A stretch of DNA of 53,559 nucleotides from Prevotella sp. Lineage in GTDB: Bacteria; Bacteroidota; Bacteroidia; Bacteroidales; Bacteroidaceae. Every line of letters begins with the position of its first letter. Position 1 is the first letter of the stretch. The stretch covers positions 1-53,559 of the forward strand of contig JAILAI010000265.1 of the NCBI GenBank assembly GCA_024681705.1. Reading direction: 5' to 3'. The notes beneath the pieces are model-generated. The model made no database searches. It worked only from the letters and a program-made list of their open reading frames with translations, and was not told the origin of the DNA. Shown here piece by piece: positions 9,557 through 20,200 of the stretch. Position numbers and translations under genes: made by a program.

Positions 9557-10327
9557 ATGAACAACAACCGACCACTCATATTGATTTCCAACGACGATGG
9601 CTACCAGTCGAAGGGCATCAACTGCCTTATCGAGTATCTACGAGATATGGCCGACCTCCTGGTTTGTGCGCCCGAAGGTCCGCGTTCGGGCTTTGCCTGT
9701 GCCTTCTCGGCCACCGAACCGCTACGTCTCACCGTGCGCCGTGAGGAACCAGGATTGCTCGTCCTCTCGTCGAATGGCACGCCTGTCGACTGCGTGAAAC
9801 TCGCTCTCAACCAGTATTGCCAGCAGCGCCGGCCCGACATGGTGATTGGCGGCATCAATCATGGCGACAATGCCTCCGTCAACACCCATTATTCAGGCAC
9901 GATGGGTGTGACGATGGAAGGCTGTATGAAATACATTCCAAGCGTGGCTTTCTCGATTTGCGACCATCGTGATGAGGCCGATTTCGAGCCCCTCAGGGAC
10001 TACATTCGCAAGATGACCCGTCGCGTGCTTGACAACGGACTGCCCAGAGGTGTCTGCCTGAACATCAACTTCCCGTTGCTCAGCGAGTTTCGTGGCGTGC
10101 GCGTATGCCGAATGGCCTATGGTACGTGGGGAAATGAGTGCGTGAAGATGCACCATCCGCGCGGCTACGACTACTTCTGGATGGTGGGCAGCTACACCAA
10201 TGATGAGCCCGAGGCCGAAGATACCGACAACTGGGCTTTGACCCATGGCTACGTGGCCATCACGCCCACGCGAATCGACGTTACGGACTACGATTTGCTC
10301 AGTCGCATGGACGATTGGAAGGAATAG
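9557..10327 (+). CDS. surE: 5'/3'-nucleotidase SurE
   Basis: MNNNRPLILISNDDGYQSKGINCLIEYLR..LVCAPEGPRSG..NGTPVDCVKLAL..GINHGDNASVNTHYSGTMGVTMEG. Confidence 0.96.
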   Translation: MNNNRPLILISNDDGYQSKGINCLIEYLRDMADLLVCAPEGPRSGFACAFSATEPLRLTVRREEPGLLVLSSNGTPVDCVKLALNQYCQQRRPDMVIGGINHGDNASVNTHYSGTMGVTMEGCMKYIPSVAFSICDHRDEADFEPLRDYIRKMTRRVLDNGLPRGVCLNINFPLLSEFRGVRVCRMAYGTWGNECVKMHHPRGYDYFWMVGSYTNDEPEAEDTDNWALTHGYVAITPTRIDVTDYDLLSRMDDWKE

Positions 10328-10423
10328 TCGCTTTTGTCCAGCAAAAACGTCAGTTTGTAGAACGAAATCTGACGATATTGATTAACAAAACTGACAATAT
10401 CGCTTAGTTATTCTGCCGCGTTG

Positions 10424-10490
10424 CAAGAAAAAAATCTAGAAAAAATTTGTCGAAAGCGCCAATTTCGATGAAAAAAATCTAGATTTTTTA
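10424..10490. repeat. Dispersed intergenic repeat, copy 2
   Basis: gcaagaaaaaaatctagaaaaaatttgtcgaaagcgccaatttcgatgaaaaaaatctagatttttta; the GGCGC block is inverted relative to copies 1, 3 and 4. Confidence 0.82.
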
Positions 10491-10589
10491 TGAAAGGGTT
10501 GTCGAAAAAGGTGGAACAAGTAGCAGAACCCGAAGTTGCATCTTGCCTTTCCGGTACGACGACCGAGTCAAGTTAAAAAGACGAAGAGA

Positions 10590-11789
10590 ATGAAATACTA
10601 CCTGATAGTTGGCGAAGCCAGTGGCGACCTGCACGCCTCCCATCTGATGAAGTCGCTCCAGCAGCACGACCCCGAAGTCGAGTTCCGCTTCTTTGGCGGC
10701 GACCTGATGACGGCGGTGGGCGGCACTCGTGTGCGCCATTTCCGCGAACTCGCCTACATGGGATTTGTGCCCGTGCTGCTTCATCTGCCCACAATATTGC
10801 GCAACATGCGCATGTGCAAACGGGACATTGCAGAGTGGCAGCCCGATGCCGTCGTCCTTGTGGACTATCCGGGTTTCAATCTCAGCATCGCCAAATATGT
10901 GCACAGCCATCGGCCTTTCTCCGACTCACGGTCTACGCAGGTCTTCTATTACATCTCGCCGAAGATTTGGGCGTGGAAGGAATATCGCATCAAGAGCATC
11001 CGCCGCGATGTGGACGAGTTGTTTTCCATATTGCCTTTCGAGGTGCCGTTCTTCGAGCAGAAACATCAATATCCCATACACTACGTGGGCAATCCTACTG
11101 CTGATGAGGTGAGAAGTTTCAAGGCCGAAAACAACGAGAGCCTAGCGCAGTTCGTCGAGCGGATGAACGCGCAGAAGCAGGCCGATAGTAATGCTCCGGC
11201 TGTATTCCGTCAGGAGCTTGACGAACGACCCATCATCGCTCTGTTGGCCGGCAGCCGACAACAGGAAATCAAGGATAACTTGCCCGCAATGATTGAGGCA
11301 ACGCGAGGACTCGACGACTATCAGCTGGTGCTGGCTGGCGCCCCGTCCATCGACGACACCTACTACGAGCCGTATCTCAACGGCAGCTCAGTTCGCGTGG
11401 TGCGCAACCAGACGTATGCTCTGCTGGCGCAAGCGACGGCGGCGCTCGTCACCAGTGGAACGGCAACCCTCGAGACCGCCCTCTTCGGTGTGCCCCAGGT
11501 GGTGTGCTACAAGACCCCAGTGCCGAAACTCGTCCGCTTTGTCTACAACCACGTCATCAAGTGCCGATTCATCTCGCTCGTCAATCTCATTGCCGATCGC
11601 GAGGTGGTTCCCGAACTGCTGGCCGACCGTTTCTCTGTGCAGAACATCCGTACGGAGCTTAATGGAATCCTGCCCGGTGGCGCTGCCCGCGAGGCGCAGA
11701 TTAGTGGCTATCGGCAGGTGGCCGAAGCACTCGGCACAACCAGTGCTCCCGACAATGCCGCACGGCAGATGTTGGCATTGTTGAAGTAG
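10590..11789 (+). CDS. lpxB: Lipid-A-disaccharide synthase
   Basis: MKYYLIVGEASGDLHASHLMKSLQ..YISPKIWAWKEYRIKSIRR..LLAGSRQQEIKDNLP. Confidence 0.95.
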   Translation: MKYYLIVGEASGDLHASHLMKSLQQHDPEVEFRFFGGDLMTAVGGTRVRHFRELAYMGFVPVLLHLPTILRNMRMCKRDIAEWQPDAVVLVDYPGFNLSIAKYVHSHRPFSDSRSTQVFYYISPKIWAWKEYRIKSIRRDVDELFSILPFEVPFFEQKHQYPIHYVGNPTADEVRSFKAENNESLAQFVERMNAQKQADSNAPAVFRQELDERPIIALLAGSRQQEIKDNLPAMIEATRGLDDYQLVLAGAPSIDDTYYEPYLNGSSVRVVRNQTYALLAQATAALVTSGTATLETALFGVPQVVCYKTPVPKLVRFVYNHVIKCRFISLVNLIADREVVPELLADRFSVQNIRTELNGILPGGAAREAQISGYRQVAEALGTTSAPDNAARQMLALLK

Positions 11790-11801
11790 TGCCTTTTGGA
11801 A

Positions 11802-11840
11802 ACGAAAAAACGGTGCATCCTTGCGGAAACACCGTTTTCA
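11802..11840. terminator. Hairpin between convergent lpxB and cdsA
   Basis: gaaaaaacggtgcatccttgcggaaacaccgttttc: AAACGGTG / CACCGTTT stem. Confidence 0.7.
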
Positions 11841-11906
11841 GATTGTCAGAGCAAGAACCTAATTGCGGTTCCTGCTTTGTTTTGTTTTTAGTATCGAAAG
11901 TTTGTT

Positions 11907-12791
11907 CTACAACAACGAAAGCGTGTAGATGTAGACCACAGCTGCAGGGAATGCCAAGAGTGAGGAGTCGAAACGGTCGAGCATGCCGCCGTGACCAGGC
12001 AATATGGTGCCGCTGTCCTTCACGCCGATGGTGCGCTTGAACAGGCTTTCCACCAAGTCGCCCCATGTGCCGAAGACGCACACTACGATGCCCAGTCCCA
12101 TCCAGGCTGCAAACTCGCCTAGCGCTCCGCCGCCGAATGCCTCACCTGCGAAAGGAGAGATGCCATTCTGATGCGCCAGATGACCAACGATGGCTGCGGC
12201 AATCAGGACGAAGACTCCGCCACCGATGCTACCCTCCCACGACTTGCCAGGACTGACACGCGGGAAGAGTTTGTGCTTGCCAATGAGCGAACCAACGCAA
12301 TAGGCTCCAGAATCGCTTACCCAGAGGAAGATGAATACCGACAACGGCAGAAGCGTGCTGAAGTGGATTTCGCCATCGGCACCCGCACTGAAAGCAAGGA
12401 CGGGAATCATAGAGAAGGGCAGGGCGATGTACATTTGCGACAGCATGGTGTAGGCCCAGTCGTTCACAGGGTTCTCTTGTTTCAGGTAGAGCTCGCTCAC
12501 CATCAGGTAGATGAGTGTGAGCAGATAGGGGATGAACACTCCGCTCGAGGGCGTGATGCCACTCACGTATCCACCCATAGCTAGGAAGAAATAGACGCCC
12601 GCTACGGTGCAGATGAACCGGTTGGTGGTAGTAGCGGCCACGTGGTCGTTCACCAGTCCGCAGAACTCCCAAACGGTGAGTCCCGTGACCACGGCGAAGA
12701 GGAACAGCATGGCGTCGGGTCGCAGGAAACATGTGACGATGGCAGCCACGAAGATGACGCCGGTGATGGAACGCACAATCAGATTCTTCAT
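11907..12791 (-). CDS. cdsA: Phosphatidate cytidylyltransferase
   Basis: Multi-TM protein with SPGKSWEGSIGGGVF and WGDLVESLFKRTIGVKDSGTILPGHGGMLDRFDSSLLAFP signature. Confidence 0.95.
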   Translation of the reverse strand: MKNLIVRSITGVIFVAAIVTCFLRPDAMLFLFAVVTGLTVWEFCGLVNDHVAATTTNRFICTVAGVYFFLAMGGYVSGITPSSGVFIPYLLTLIYLMVSELYLKQENPVNDWAYTMLSQMYIALPFSMIPVLAFSAGADGEIHFSTLLPLSVFIFLWVSDSGAYCVGSLIGKHKLFPRVSPGKSWEGSIGGGVFVLIAAAIVGHLAHQNGISPFAGEAFGGGALGEFAAWMGLGIVVCVFGTWGDLVESLFKRTIGVKDSGTILPGHGGMLDRFDSSLLAFPAAVVYIYTLSLL

Positions 12792-14809
12792 GCCTCTTCC
12801 TCCTTCTTTTCCTCGGCGGGACGGCGTTCTTCGGCCATCTTCTCAGCCAGAGCGCGACGCTCTGCTTCAGCGAGTTTCTCGTTCTCCTCGATGATTTCTT
12901 GCGAGCGGCTCACCCACGGGCGTTTACCGAACACACGTTCAACGTCCTCCGCGAAGATCACCTCGCGCGATACAAGCAGGTCGGCCAGCGCGTTGTGGCC
13001 CTCCTTGTGCTCCTCGAGCAGTTGCTTTGCGCGGGCATATTGGTCGTTGATCATCTTGAGCACTTCCTCGTCGATAATCTTGCCGGTAGTCTCAGAATAG
13101 GGTTTTTGGAACGAGTATTCCTGGTTGTTGTAGTAGCAGATGTTGGGCAGACGGTCGCTCATGCCTGCGAAGGCAATCATGCCGTATGCGCTCTTTGTGG
13201 CACGTTCCAGGTCGTTCATGGCACCTGTGGAGATGTGTCCAGTGAACAGTTCCTCAGCGGCACGGCCACCCAGCAGGGCGCACATCTCGTCGAGCATCTG
13301 CTCCTTTGTGGTAATCTGGCGCTCCTCAGGCAGGTACCAGGCGGCTCCAAGGGCCTGACCACGCGGCACGATGGTCACCTTGACCAGCGGAGCGGCGTGC
13401 TCGCAGAACCAACTGATGGTGGCGTGTCCAGCCTCATGGAGGGCGATGGAGCGCTTCTCCTCGGCCGTCATCACCTTGGTCTTCTTCTCCAGTCCGCCAA
13501 TGATGCGGTCCACAGCATCGAGGAAGTCTTGCTTCGAGACGGTCTTGCTATCGTGGCGGGCGGCGATGAGGGCAGCCTCGTTGCACACGTTGGCGATGTC
13601 GGCACCCGAGAATCCAGGTGTCTGACGTGCCAAGAAGTCGATGTCGAGCGTGTTGTCCACCTTGATGGGCTTGAGGTGCACTTGGAAGATTTCCTTGCGC
13701 TCGCTCAGGTCAGGCAGGTCTACGTGGATCTGGCGGTCGAAGCGGCCGGCACGCAACAGGGCCGAGTCGAGCATGTCGACACGGTTGGTGGCGGCTAGGA
13801 TGATGACGCCCGAGTTGGTGCCGAAACCGTCCATCTCGGTGAGAAGGGCGTTCAGCGTGTTCTCGCGTTCGTCGTTTCCACCCATCGAAGGATTCTTCGA
13901 GCGTGCACGACCTACGGCATCAATCTCGTCGATGAAGATGATGCAGGGCGACTTCTCCTTCGCCTGGCGGAACAAGTCGCGCACACGACTGGCACCCACA
14001 CCGACGAACATCTCCACGAAATCGCTACCCGACATCGAGAAGAAAGGTACGCCAGCCTCGCCAGCTACGGCCTTGGCCAACAAAGTCTTACCCGTTCCCG
14101 GAGGGCCAACCAATAGGGCTCCCTTGGGGATTTTACCGCCCAGATCGGTATATTTCTTCGGGTTCTTCAGGAATTCCACAATCTCCTGTATCTCTTGCTT
14201 GGCGCCTGCCTGGCCGGCCACGTCCTTGAACGTGATGCCCAGTTCGCCACCTTTCTCATACATTTTGGCCTTCGACTTGCCCACATTGAAGATGCCTCCC
14301 ATGCCACCTCCCATGCCTCCGCGGCCCATGCCGAACATCAGGTAGAGGAAGAACAGTATCATAATGATGGGGAAGGCTACGTTCAGCAGGTTCCAGAAGT
14401 CGTTGGAACTAGGCTTGTCATAGCCAAAATCGCCTTTGAACTTGCCGGCTTCTATCTGTGAGTTCACAAATTGTTCCACCTGGTCGACGCTTCCTATCTG
14501 TACCATTACGTAAGGTTCGGGACCCGTTTGGTCGGCTCCTTTGTTGAACACCGTGCGGAAATGCTCGGGCAGGACGTACATTCTCAGGTTGTTCTTTTCC
14601 TTGCTTACCAAGATCTTCGATGCATATCCGTTTTGCACATACACCTTGAACTGCTTGTAGGTGCACTCACCGCCCATGCTTCCCTTCACGTCGTCGCCGC
14701 CCATCATGTATATACCGATGAGGCTGAGCAATGCGATGATGTAGATCCAGCTCATGTTGAACCGGGGCATTTTCGGCTGTTTTTCGTCGTCTCTATTTTT
14801 AGGTTCCAT
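12788..14809 (-). CDS. ftsH: ATP-dependent zinc metalloprotease FtsH
   Basis: GPPGTGKTLLAKAVAGEAGVPFFSMSGSDFVEMFVGVGASRVRDLF; HEAGH zinc site; 4-nt overlap with cdsA. Confidence 0.97.
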   Translation of the reverse strand: MEPKNRDDEKQPKMPRFNMSWIYIIALLSLIGIYMMGGDDVKGSMGGECTYKQFKVYVQNGYASKILVSKEKNNLRMYVLPEHFRTVFNKGADQTGPEPYVMVQIGSVDQVEQFVNSQIEAGKFKGDFGYDKPSSNDFWNLLNVAFPIIMILFFLYLMFGMGRGGMGGGMGGIFNVGKSKAKMYEKGGELGITFKDVAGQAGAKQEIQEIVEFLKNPKKYTDLGGKIPKGALLVGPPGTGKTLLAKAVAGEAGVPFFSMSGSDFVEMFVGVGASRVRDLFRQAKEKSPCIIFIDEIDAVGRARSKNPSMGGNDERENTLNALLTEMDGFGTNSGVIILAATNRVDMLDSALLRAGRFDRQIHVDLPDLSERKEIFQVHLKPIKVDNTLDIDFLARQTPGFSGADIANVCNEAALIAARHDSKTVSKQDFLDAVDRIIGGLEKKTKVMTAEEKRSIALHEAGHATISWFCEHAAPLVKVTIVPRGQALGAAWYLPEERQITTKEQMLDEMCALLGGRAAEELFTGHISTGAMNDLERATKSAYGMIAFAGMSDRLPNICYYNNQEYSFQKPYSETTGKIIDEEVLKMINDQYARAKQLLEEHKEGHNALADLLVSREVIFAEDVERVFGKRPWVSRSQEIIEENEKLAEAERRALAEKMAEERRPAEEKKEEEA

Positions 14810-14832
14810 TTCTTCTTGTCGGTTTTAGTGAG

Positions 14833-15192
14833 TTAGTCAAGGTCGGGAATACGTTCGGTCTTGGCATCTTCCCATAGGTTCTCCAGCTTGTAGTAGTCGC
14901 GGGCATCGGGCACAAAGATGTGCACCATGGCGTCTGTGTAGTCCATGGCCACCCATGTGGCGTTCTCGCGTCCGGCTATTCTCACGGGTTTTTCACCAGT
15001 GTCCACCCTTACTGTTTCTTCCACCGAGTCGGTAATAGCTTCCACCTGCTGAGGCGAATTGCCTTGGCAGATGACGAAGTATTGGCAGATGCTGCCCTCA
15101 ATGGTCCTAAGGTCGGTCACAACGATGCCCGAACCTTTCTTTTCCTGAATCCCTTTGACAATTGTCTGTACTAATTCTTTTGTCTTTACCAT
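14833..15192 (-). CDS. rsfS: Ribosome silencing factor
   Basis: GIVVTDLRTIEGSICQYFVICQGNSPQQVEAITDSVEE..WVAMDYTDAMVHIFVPDARDYYKLENLWEDA. Confidence 0.94.
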   Translation of the reverse strand: MVKTKELVQTIVKGIQEKKGSGIVVTDLRTIEGSICQYFVICQGNSPQQVEAITDSVEETVRVDTGEKPVRIAGRENATWVAMDYTDAMVHIFVPDARDYYKLENLWEDAKTERIPDLD

Positions 15193-15345
15193 TCAATAAT
15201 AATATGTATACTTTCAATCTGCAAAGGTACGCTGAAATCTCCGAATATGCAGCAAAAAAGCGTAAGATTTTGGTTATTTTCGCACTTTTTTTCAATTTTG
15301 GAGCAATTTTCTTTGGAAAAAACTTGGAGATTCAAAAAAAAGCAG

Positions 15346-15353
15346 TACCTTTG
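15346..15353 (+). promoter_or_regulatory. Bacteroidetes -7 element TACCTTTG upstream of tRNA-Gln
   Basis: TTGG..ttcaaaaaaaagcagTACCTTTGc, about 45 bp before the tRNA. Confidence 0.6.
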
Positions 15354-15396
15354 CACCCGCTATTCAGCCGTCAGGTGATGGTGATAGCAAAGGAAT

Positions 15397-15467
15397 TGGG
15401 GTATGGTGTAATGGTAACACTGCAGATTCTGGTCCTGCCTTTCCTGGTTCGAGTCCGGGTACCCCAA
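15397..15467 (+). tRNA. tRNA-Gln (anticodon CTG)
   Basis: TGGGGTA...TACCCCA acceptor stem, T-arm CCTGGTTCGAGTCCGGG, anticodon loop TTCTGGT; 71 nt, CCA not encoded. Confidence 0.92.
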
Positions 15468-15474
15468 CAGAAAT

Positions 15475-15514
15475 AATCGCTAAGTAGCTGTCCATCAGCC
15501 CTTGGCGATTTTTC
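15475..15514 (+). terminator. Terminator after tRNA-Gln
   Basis: AATCGCTAAG ... CTTGGCGATT TTTC stem (one G-T wobble) followed by T-rich tract. Confidence 0.65.
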
Positions 15515-15799
15515 TTATCCTATGATTCCCGAGCTTTCCCCGAGTCTTTTTTCTCATATGATTGCTGTTCTACACTTGGTCGTTTCCCCCGATGTTTTTC
15601 CATCGGTTTGAAACAAGAAGACAATATAAGAACCACCTTATGTCAGGCTTTCAATTACTCTGGTTTTGAATAATAGACAGTGAACGTCTTGTCGATAAGT
15701 TCTTTAGCTATTGATGGTAAAGAAATAACTCCGACGGAGTATGTAACTGGGTCAAAAAGAAGTGGATGATACAGTGAAATAGAAAAAAAAGAAGGTTTA

Positions 15800-15831
15800 T
15801 TTGGCATTTTCGTAAAAAAAAACTATCTTTG
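15800..15831 (+). promoter_or_regulatory. Bacteroidetes promoter (-33 TTTG, 19-bp spacer, -7 TATCTTTG) for the SIR2-TIR operon
   Basis: TTTGgcattttcgtaaaaaaaacTATCTTTG, about 45 bp before the start codon. Confidence 0.75.
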
Positions 15832-15876
15832 CGCTTTAGAAAAACAGAATTGTCATATTCAAACTAAAGAGCCAAT

Positions 15877-17187
15877 ATGAAATCGTCAATATTTAAACGT
15901 AAAGGCCGGGAAGACTCTGAGTCGACGCGTCAGTGGGACACGTTGATAACGAAGATAATGGAAGGCAACGTAGTACCTGTTATTGGGCCAGAGTTTATGG
16001 TCGATAGTGAGCGTGGTACTAACCCCCATCAGATACTTATTGACGATTTGGCAGAAGCCTACGAAGTGGAAGGTCATCCTACATCGTTCTCGCAGTTGTT
16101 GTTCGACAAGAATTTCGATGCAGAGGACCGTAAGAACATTTACGTGATGCTTGGTGACGCCTTCGAACAGAAACTCTTTGAACCATCGGCACTTCTCAAA
16201 CGCCTTCTCAGCATTCGTCAGTTCCCCTTTGTCATCACGACTTCGTTTACCCCTGTAGTAGAGGATGCTATGCGGGAAATCTGGGGCAACGAGCTGCGCG
16301 TGATGAAGTTCTCGAACGACCCCGCGCGCAACGACGACATCAAGACACGTCAGGACATCCGCAAGCCCACGGTCTACTACATGTTCGGTCGCGTTTGCCA
16401 CTCGGAGAAGAAGTACGTGGTGACCGACACCGACATGCTGGCCTTCTGCAAGTCGTGGCTCAGTTCGGCCGAGCGTCCGCAGAACCTGGCTTCCGAGCTT
16501 CAGTCGAAATACCTGCTCATTCTGGGAAACAGCTATAGCGACTGGCTGTGCCGCTTCGTGTGGTACAGCATGAAGTCGCGCTTCGAAGCCCAGCCTGTCG
16601 GCATGATGGTCGACCCTGTGGCCGACGACAATCTGTTGCAGTTTATGCGACGCATCGATGCTTTCACTCAGAATAATATGGAAGAAGTGCTCGACAAGAT
16701 GGAGAGCATGATAGAGGCGAGGATGAAGGAAGAGCAGAGTAGTGGTGCGCCGATGAAAGGCGCCGACGTGTTCCTGAGTTATTCACGTAGCGATTCTGAT
16801 GTGGCCAAGCAACTTTACAACACTCTTAAGGCTCGTGGCATGCGTGTGTGGTTCGACCGTGACAGCCTGTCGTATGGTGCCTCTTTCATGGATGAGATTA
16901 TCGCTGCCATCAAGTCGGCTCGCCTGTTTGTGCCCATCATGACGCAGAATATTGAGCGCGAAAAGAACGACTATCACCCTTATCGAACCGAATGGCAGAC
17001 AGCTATCGATATGGCCACAGGCTACGGGCGCAACTTTATCTTCCCCGTCAGTGAACGTAGTTTCGACTTCTATGGAAGCAATGTTCCGCCGCAGTTGCAA
17101 CGTCACAACGCCTTCCTCTACGATCCGCAGCAACCTAGCTTCGAAGAATTTGCCGATCAGATTGCCAATGTGTTGGCAAATCTCTGA
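15877..17187 (+). CDS. SIR2-like + TIR domain fusion protein
   Basis: N-terminal GNVVPVIGPEF..QFPFVITTSFTPVVEDAM..TVYYMFGRV..YLLILGNSYSDWLCRF follows the SIR2_2 layout; C-terminal GADVFLSYSRSDSDVAKQLYNTLKARGMRVWFDRDSLSYGASFMDEIIAAIKSARLFVPIMT..YRTEWQTAIDMA is TIR. Confidence 0.88.
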   Translation: MKSSIFKRKGREDSESTRQWDTLITKIMEGNVVPVIGPEFMVDSERGTNPHQILIDDLAEAYEVEGHPTSFSQLLFDKNFDAEDRKNIYVMLGDAFEQKLFEPSALLKRLLSIRQFPFVITTSFTPVVEDAMREIWGNELRVMKFSNDPARNDDIKTRQDIRKPTVYYMFGRVCHSEKKYVVTDTDMLAFCKSWLSSAERPQNLASELQSKYLLILGNSYSDWLCRFVWYSMKSRFEAQPVGMMVDPVADDNLLQFMRRIDAFTQNNMEEVLDKMESMIEARMKEEQSSGAPMKGADVFLSYSRSDSDVAKQLYNTLKARGMRVWFDRDSLSYGASFMDEIIAAIKSARLFVPIMTQNIEREKNDYHPYRTEWQTAIDMATGYGRNFIFPVSERSFDFYGSNVPPQLQRHNAFLYDPQQPSFEEFADQIANVLANL

Positions 17188-17229
17188 CCCAAACCCATTC
17201 CAAGAACTACGAACAGTGAACCCTGAACT

Positions 17230-20200
17230 ATGAACAACCCATGGAAAGGCCTAGATTCCTATAAGGAGTCTGAGAAAATATACGGTCGCGACGAAGAGAC
17301 CGAGGTGCTCTTCAGTCGCATAGAATACAACGTGCAGACCGTGGTCTACGGACGGTCGGGCATCGGCAAGTCGAGCATCATCAACGCCGGCATCTTCCCC
17401 AAGGCGCGAAGGGCCGGCATGATGCCCGTTAGCATACGCCTCATCCACACGACAGACACGGAGAACCCGAGCGACCCCTATCTGGCGCAGATCAGACGGG
17501 CCATAGAGAGCGAACTGGCGCAGAGCGGCGGCAAGGCCGAGCAGCTGGTGGAGCAATGTGGCACCCACGAGGAGACGCTCTGGGAATATCTGCACCGCTA
17601 TCGCTTCTTCGGAGCCGACGGAATGGTGCTGAAGCCGCTGCTTGTGTTTGACCAGTTCGAGGAGATCTTCACTCTCGAGAAGGACCGGCAGCGCGTTTAC
17701 GACTTCTTCAGCCAGATGGGCGACCTGATCAACGAGGTGCGTCCGCCCTATCTGGAACAGAGCGAAAGAACCACGCAGCAGCCCCTGCCCACGGCAGCCG
17801 GCGGTTCCATCTTCGGCAACATCAAGGGGCGCATGAGGAAGAAAGGGCCGGAATATCTGGAGGAAAGCCTCTTCCACATCGTCTTCACTCTGCGCGAAGA
17901 CTACCTCTCCTATCTGGAACGCAGCACCGCACACATTCCCTCGCTGAAGCTGAACCGCTACAGTCTGCAGCCCATCAACGAGGAACAGGCCGCGGAAATC
18001 ATCATGAAGCCCGTGCCGGGACTGGTGGACAAAGGCGTTGCTGAACTGATTATCCAGAAGGTGACAGGCGAAGCCAACGTCACGATAGACGGCATTCCCA
18101 CGCTGCAGGTGGACTCGGCCATCCTCTCGCTCTACCTGAGCCGACTCTACCTGAAGTGCAGCGAGACGGGAGGAAAGATAACCCGGGAACTGGTGGACCG
18201 CTTCAGCGACAACATCATTCAGGACTTCTACATGGAGAGCATTGCCGGTCTGCCCGACAGCATCGTGGAGTATCTGGAGGACAACCTGCTGAACAACGAC
18301 GGTCGCCGCGAGAACATCTCGGTCTATAATGCCATGCATGTGGGCCATCTCAGTGAGCAACAGCTCGACCTGCTGGCCAGTGAGCGCAAGCTGCTGCGGC
18401 GCTTTGCCTACGGCGGTGACATGCGCATAGAATACATCCACGACATCCTGTGTCCCGTGGTGCAGGAACGGCGCGACTACCGCTCCATGCTGAAGCGGCA
18501 GGAAGCAGAGCGCAACAAGCTGCTCATGGAGGAGAAAAAGAAGCGCGAGGAAATGGAGGAGAAGGCGCGCAGGGAGAAAGAAGAGATGGAGCGGCAGGCC
18601 CAGCGGCTGAAGCGAAAAAACCGGCGCAGGCTGGTGGTGGCGGCATCGGCGGCCATCCTGCTTTTCCTGTTGTGGGCCGGCTATGCGCTGCTCTACCTGG
18701 CCAGCTATAGCGACAGCTACGGCTCATTCACATGGAAAAACGGCTGGCCCGTAGGCGTGGGAAAGAAGCTCGACGGCGACGAGAAGAAGCAGATGGTGGT
18801 GTACTACCGGCTGACGCGCGAGGGAATCTTCAAGCCTGGAACACTGCAACGGACGGAGTTTACGAAGGTGGAGGTGATGAATGCCAAGGGAAAACACACC
18901 ACCAACAAGTTCGTGGCGTCGCCCCTGGTGGCACTCTACGAGAGCGAGGGCGACGACATGAAGGCCCGCGCCTTCGCGCTGATGCAGCAGAAAGTGGCGC
19001 GATGGGAGTACACAGCCGACAACAAAGGCGACCTCACCCGCGAAACGGCATACGACATCGACGGGAATGAGCTCTACGGAATACAGTTCTTCCGCTCGGG
19101 AAACCAGAACATCGTGGACGGGCAGGACGTGGAGACCACCACGGCAGGCGACATGCAGCTGTGGGCCAACTACACCGACTCGGAGGGAAAGGCGATGCGC
19201 GTGCGCGACAATGGCGCCGACCGCATGCGCCTGACCATGAAGAACGGCTTCATCACAGGCTATGCCTTCTTCAGCGAGTCGGGCACGCCTCAGCAGAACG
19301 GAAACCGCGGACAGGGAGTCTATGGCTACAGATACAAGGTGAACGAGGACGGATGCATCACGAAGAAAGTGCCCGTGGACGTGTTCAACGACGATATCAG
19401 CAGTCAGGCCGTCAGCTACACTGCGTTCGACGAATACGGCAGATGGACGAAGTCGTCGGAGGGAACAGCCCGTTACGACGCGAAGATGGTGGTCTACAAC
19501 ATGGGCGCACAGTGCGACACCTTGCGGTTTGACAATGGTGGACGGCTGGTCAGCCGGTCGGCCATGACCGCAGGAAGCCGCTACCAGATATATAGCTACA
19601 ACGATGCACAGGAACTGAACGTCAGAAAGGATTTTACGAAGAAAAACGGCCAATGGCAGTTGGAAGAGAGCATGGAGACGTTCTTCGACCAGAAGACAGG
19701 AAAGAAACAGAAGGTGGTGACCTTCAACAACGATGCCCCCATGAAATACAAGGCCGAAGTGTATGACTACCAGGGACAGAAAACCATTGTAACCTATTAT
19801 GAAGGCAGCACCGCCGAAAAGATAGACCAGCCATCGGAAAAAGACGACAGGAAAGGCGGCTATCACAGGCTCGTGAAGGAGACCGCCACAGAGAAGGACA
19901 TGCAGAAGGAAACGCTGACCTACTACGACAAAGACGGGAAACCCTGCGAGAACAGGGAGTTCTTCAGGCAGGAGACCTTCTACAATGCCGACCAGTATCC
20001 TGTCCGTCGAGTGCTGTACAACAGCGGCGGCATCTATAAGACCGTGCTCTATGAATACGACGAGAACGGGAAGATGGTGGCGCAGTCGGCCATGGGCGTC
20101 GACAACACACCTATACGTTGTTCGCAGTGGGAGATGCAGGGATTCAGCTATTACAAGCTGAAATTCATACAGAATTTCACGGGCTCGAATGTCGCTGTGA

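Noticed and set aside
17821-17870. Rhs/YD toxin interpretation of the operon
   Set aside because: YD-like segments in genes 2 and 3 are irregular and have no Rhs core (PxxxxDPxGL) or variable toxin tip; a sensor ectodomain is a better fit.
17251-18441. 396-aa minus-strand ORF antisense to the NTPase domain
   Set aside because: Same artefact; overlaps Walker motifs on the + strand and has no own start context.
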